Source: Garicola koreensis (GTDB taxonomy: Bacteria; Actinomycetota; Actinomycetes; Actinomycetales; Micrococcaceae). Taken from it: a stretch of DNA of 64,000 nucleotides. The translations under genes and the position numbers were made by a program. The notes below the pieces were generated by a model. That model worked only from the letters and a program-made list of their open reading frames with translations. It did no database searches and had not been told where the DNA came from. The stretch is taken from positions 434,001 through 498,000 of the forward strand of contig NZ_JACIBT010000001.1 in assembly GCF_014195445.1 (NCBI RefSeq), read 5' to 3'. Below are positions 62,707-64,000 of this stretch, one piece after another. Within the stretch, counting starts at the first letter, position 1. Each line of letters starts with the position of its first letter.

Positions 62707-63960
62707 GTGTCCGATCGCCCATCAGCTGCTGCTCCCCTGTTCCCCAAACGGGACGTTGTGGTCGGGGCACTGATACCCGCCTTCATCTTCAGCGTCGGTA
62801 ATGGGGCGATTCTGCCGATCGTCGCCCCCTTCGCTGTGGGACAGGGCGCCACGCTGGCGGCGGCCGGCGTCATCGCCGCCATGCTTCCGCTCGGCCAGAT
62901 CCTCGCCGATCTGCCCGCAGGTGCCCTGGCATCAAAGATCGGCGACCGTGCGGCGATGGTCCTGGCCGGATCTCTGGCTGCGCTGGCATTCCTCGGTGCT
63001 GCTGCGGCGCCGTCGCTGATCATCTTGGGGGCAGCGGTGCTGCTGGTCGGTGCTGCCAATGCCGTCTTCCACCTGGCCCGCCACTCCTACCTCACCGAGA
63101 TCACACCACCGCTGAAGCGAGCACGCGTGCTCTCCACGCTGGGCGGTGTGCACCGGATCGGACAGTTTGCAGGTCCATTCCTAGGTGCCGGGATCACCCA
63201 CTTTTCGGATATGCGCGCAGTGTTCATCCTGGCGGTCATCACTGCTGCGGCGGCCTCGGTCACCGTCTGGCTGGCCCGACCGACGCGGAAGCACCGGTCG
63301 CAGACTGATTCCACTCAGACCGCGGAGGTGGCCGATAAGCCACGTTTCTGGCAGGTGCTCTCTGCCCATCGCAGAATGCTGGCCACCATGGGTGCTGTGG
63401 GCATGCTGGTGGGCGCAGCCCGTGGCGCCCGCCAACAGGTGATCCCGCTGTGGGGCGAATTCGTCGGTGTGGACCCGACGACCATCTCGCTGCTCTTCGG
63501 ACTGGCCGGCGGAATCGACATGCTGCTCTTCTACCCGGCCGGAAAGGTCATGGATACTTTCGGCCGACTCTGGCTGGGCGTGCCGGCCATGGTCCTGCTC
63601 GGGGTGGCCATGGCCACCTTCCCGCTCACCTCCACCACTGCTGGCCTGGCGATCGTGGCCATGCTGCTGGGCTTCGCCAACGGCCTGGGTTCGGGGATCA
63701 TGATGACCATCTCCTCAGACATCTCCCCCAGCCACGGGCGGCCCCAGTTCCTGGGGGCGTGGCGACTGCTGACCGACATTGGGCTCGGGGCCGGGCCGCT
63801 GATCCTCTCTGCCGGAGCGGCCCTGGGATCGTTGGCGGCAGGGATCTGGGCGGCGTCACTTATGGGCCCGCTGGCCGCAGCCGGCATGCAGAAGTGGTTG
63901 CCGCGCTACTCAGCTCACGCGAATCAGACCACTCGCCGTGCCGCCGGACTGATCGACTGA
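62707..63960 (+). CDS. MFS transporter divergent from the quiC cluster
   Basis: A 417-residue major facilitator with 12 hydrophobic segments. The loop 2-3 signature appears as ADLPAGALASKIGDRAAMV, and the central cytoplasmic loop (KHRSQTDSTQTAEVADKPR) is near residue 197. A GTG start follows TATGCT (62693-62698) by 8 nt. It is divergent from quiC over 136 bp and carries no copy of the operator repeat of its own. It could carry an aromatic acid or export a product, but the family is too broad to say. Confidence 0.85.
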   Translation: MSDRPSAAAPLFPKRDVVVGALIPAFIFSVGNGAILPIVAPFAVGQGATLAAAGVIAAMLPLGQILADLPAGALASKIGDRAAMVLAGSLAALAFLGAAAAPSLIILGAAVLLVGAANAVFHLARHSYLTEITPPLKRARVLSTLGGVHRIGQFAGPFLGAGITHFSDMRAVFILAVITAAAASVTVWLARPTRKHRSQTDSTQTAEVADKPRFWQVLSAHRRMLATMGAVGMLVGAARGARQQVIPLWGEFVGVDPTTISLLFGLAGGIDMLLFYPAGKVMDTFGRLWLGVPAMVLLGVAMATFPLTSTTAGLAIVAMLLGFANGLGSGIMMTISSDISPSHGRPQFLGAWRLLTDIGLGAGPLILSAGAALGSLAAGIWAASLMGPLAAAGMQKWLPRYSAHANQTTRRAAGLID

Positions 63961-64000
63961 CCGCCCCATCCCCGCCCGACCCTATGTGGGAGATCCCGCC

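Overview
The window is 64 kb of dense, high-GC DNA from an actinobacterium. Supporting signs are WhiA, RbpA, a HelY-type Ski2 helicase, polyprenol-phosphate mannosyltransferase, a LexA box of the form TCGAAC-N4-GTTCGA, a SigR-type promoter, and the gene order uvrB/uvrA/plsC/uvrC/rapZ/yvcK/whiA/gap/pgk/tpiA/secG/zwf/pgi/tal/tkt. The content resembles Micrococcaceae, possibly Nesterenkonia or a close relative. That placement is inferred from gene content only.

Layout. 0.1-10.2 kb: glycosyltransferase, PaaI-type thioesterase, polA, Eis-like acetyltransferase, rpsA and a BCCT osmolyte carrier. 10.3-26.8 kb: coaE, the nucleotide excision repair genes uvrB, uvrA and uvrC, an MBL hydrolase/DUF3516 helicase/S33 hydrolase operon, plsC and the rapZ-yvcK-whiA block. 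26.9-39.1 kb: sodA, lower glycolysis and secG on the plus strand, then a minus-strand tkt-tal-pgi-zwf operon without opcA or pgl, then serB. 39.1-45.2 kb: ABC ATPase, TSUP exporter, rpmE2, tRNA-Leu(GAG), a three-gene stress cassette (Zn-ADH, SDR, DUF7218), a DUF3054 protein and a cyclodeaminase-like protein. 45.4-47.8 kb: three toxin-antitoxin modules (PIN/Phd, RHH/MazF, BrnT/BrnA-like). The third is bracketed by 60-bp imperfect direct repeats. 47.9-55.1 kb: NfeD/SPFH pair, rbpA, ppm, a degenerate amidohydrolase and helY.

55.2-64 kb is the most interesting part. It is a seven-gene minus-strand cluster: a QuiC-type 3-dehydroshikimate dehydratase/HPPD-like fusion, a complete TRAP transporter (dctQ, dctM, dctP), a catabolic-type shikimate/quinate dehydrogenase, a phosphotriesterase-family hydrolase and a TetR regulator, with a divergent MFS gene. 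As read here, it imports a shikimate-like acid, oxidises it to 3-dehydroshikimate and dehydrates that to protocatechuate. The two promoters of the cluster share an inverted repeat (AATGTA-N8-TACRTT), a candidate operator.

A TANNNT hexamer lies 6-8 nt before the chosen start codon of about 16 genes. This suggests that leaderless transcripts are common, and it was used to choose several starts.
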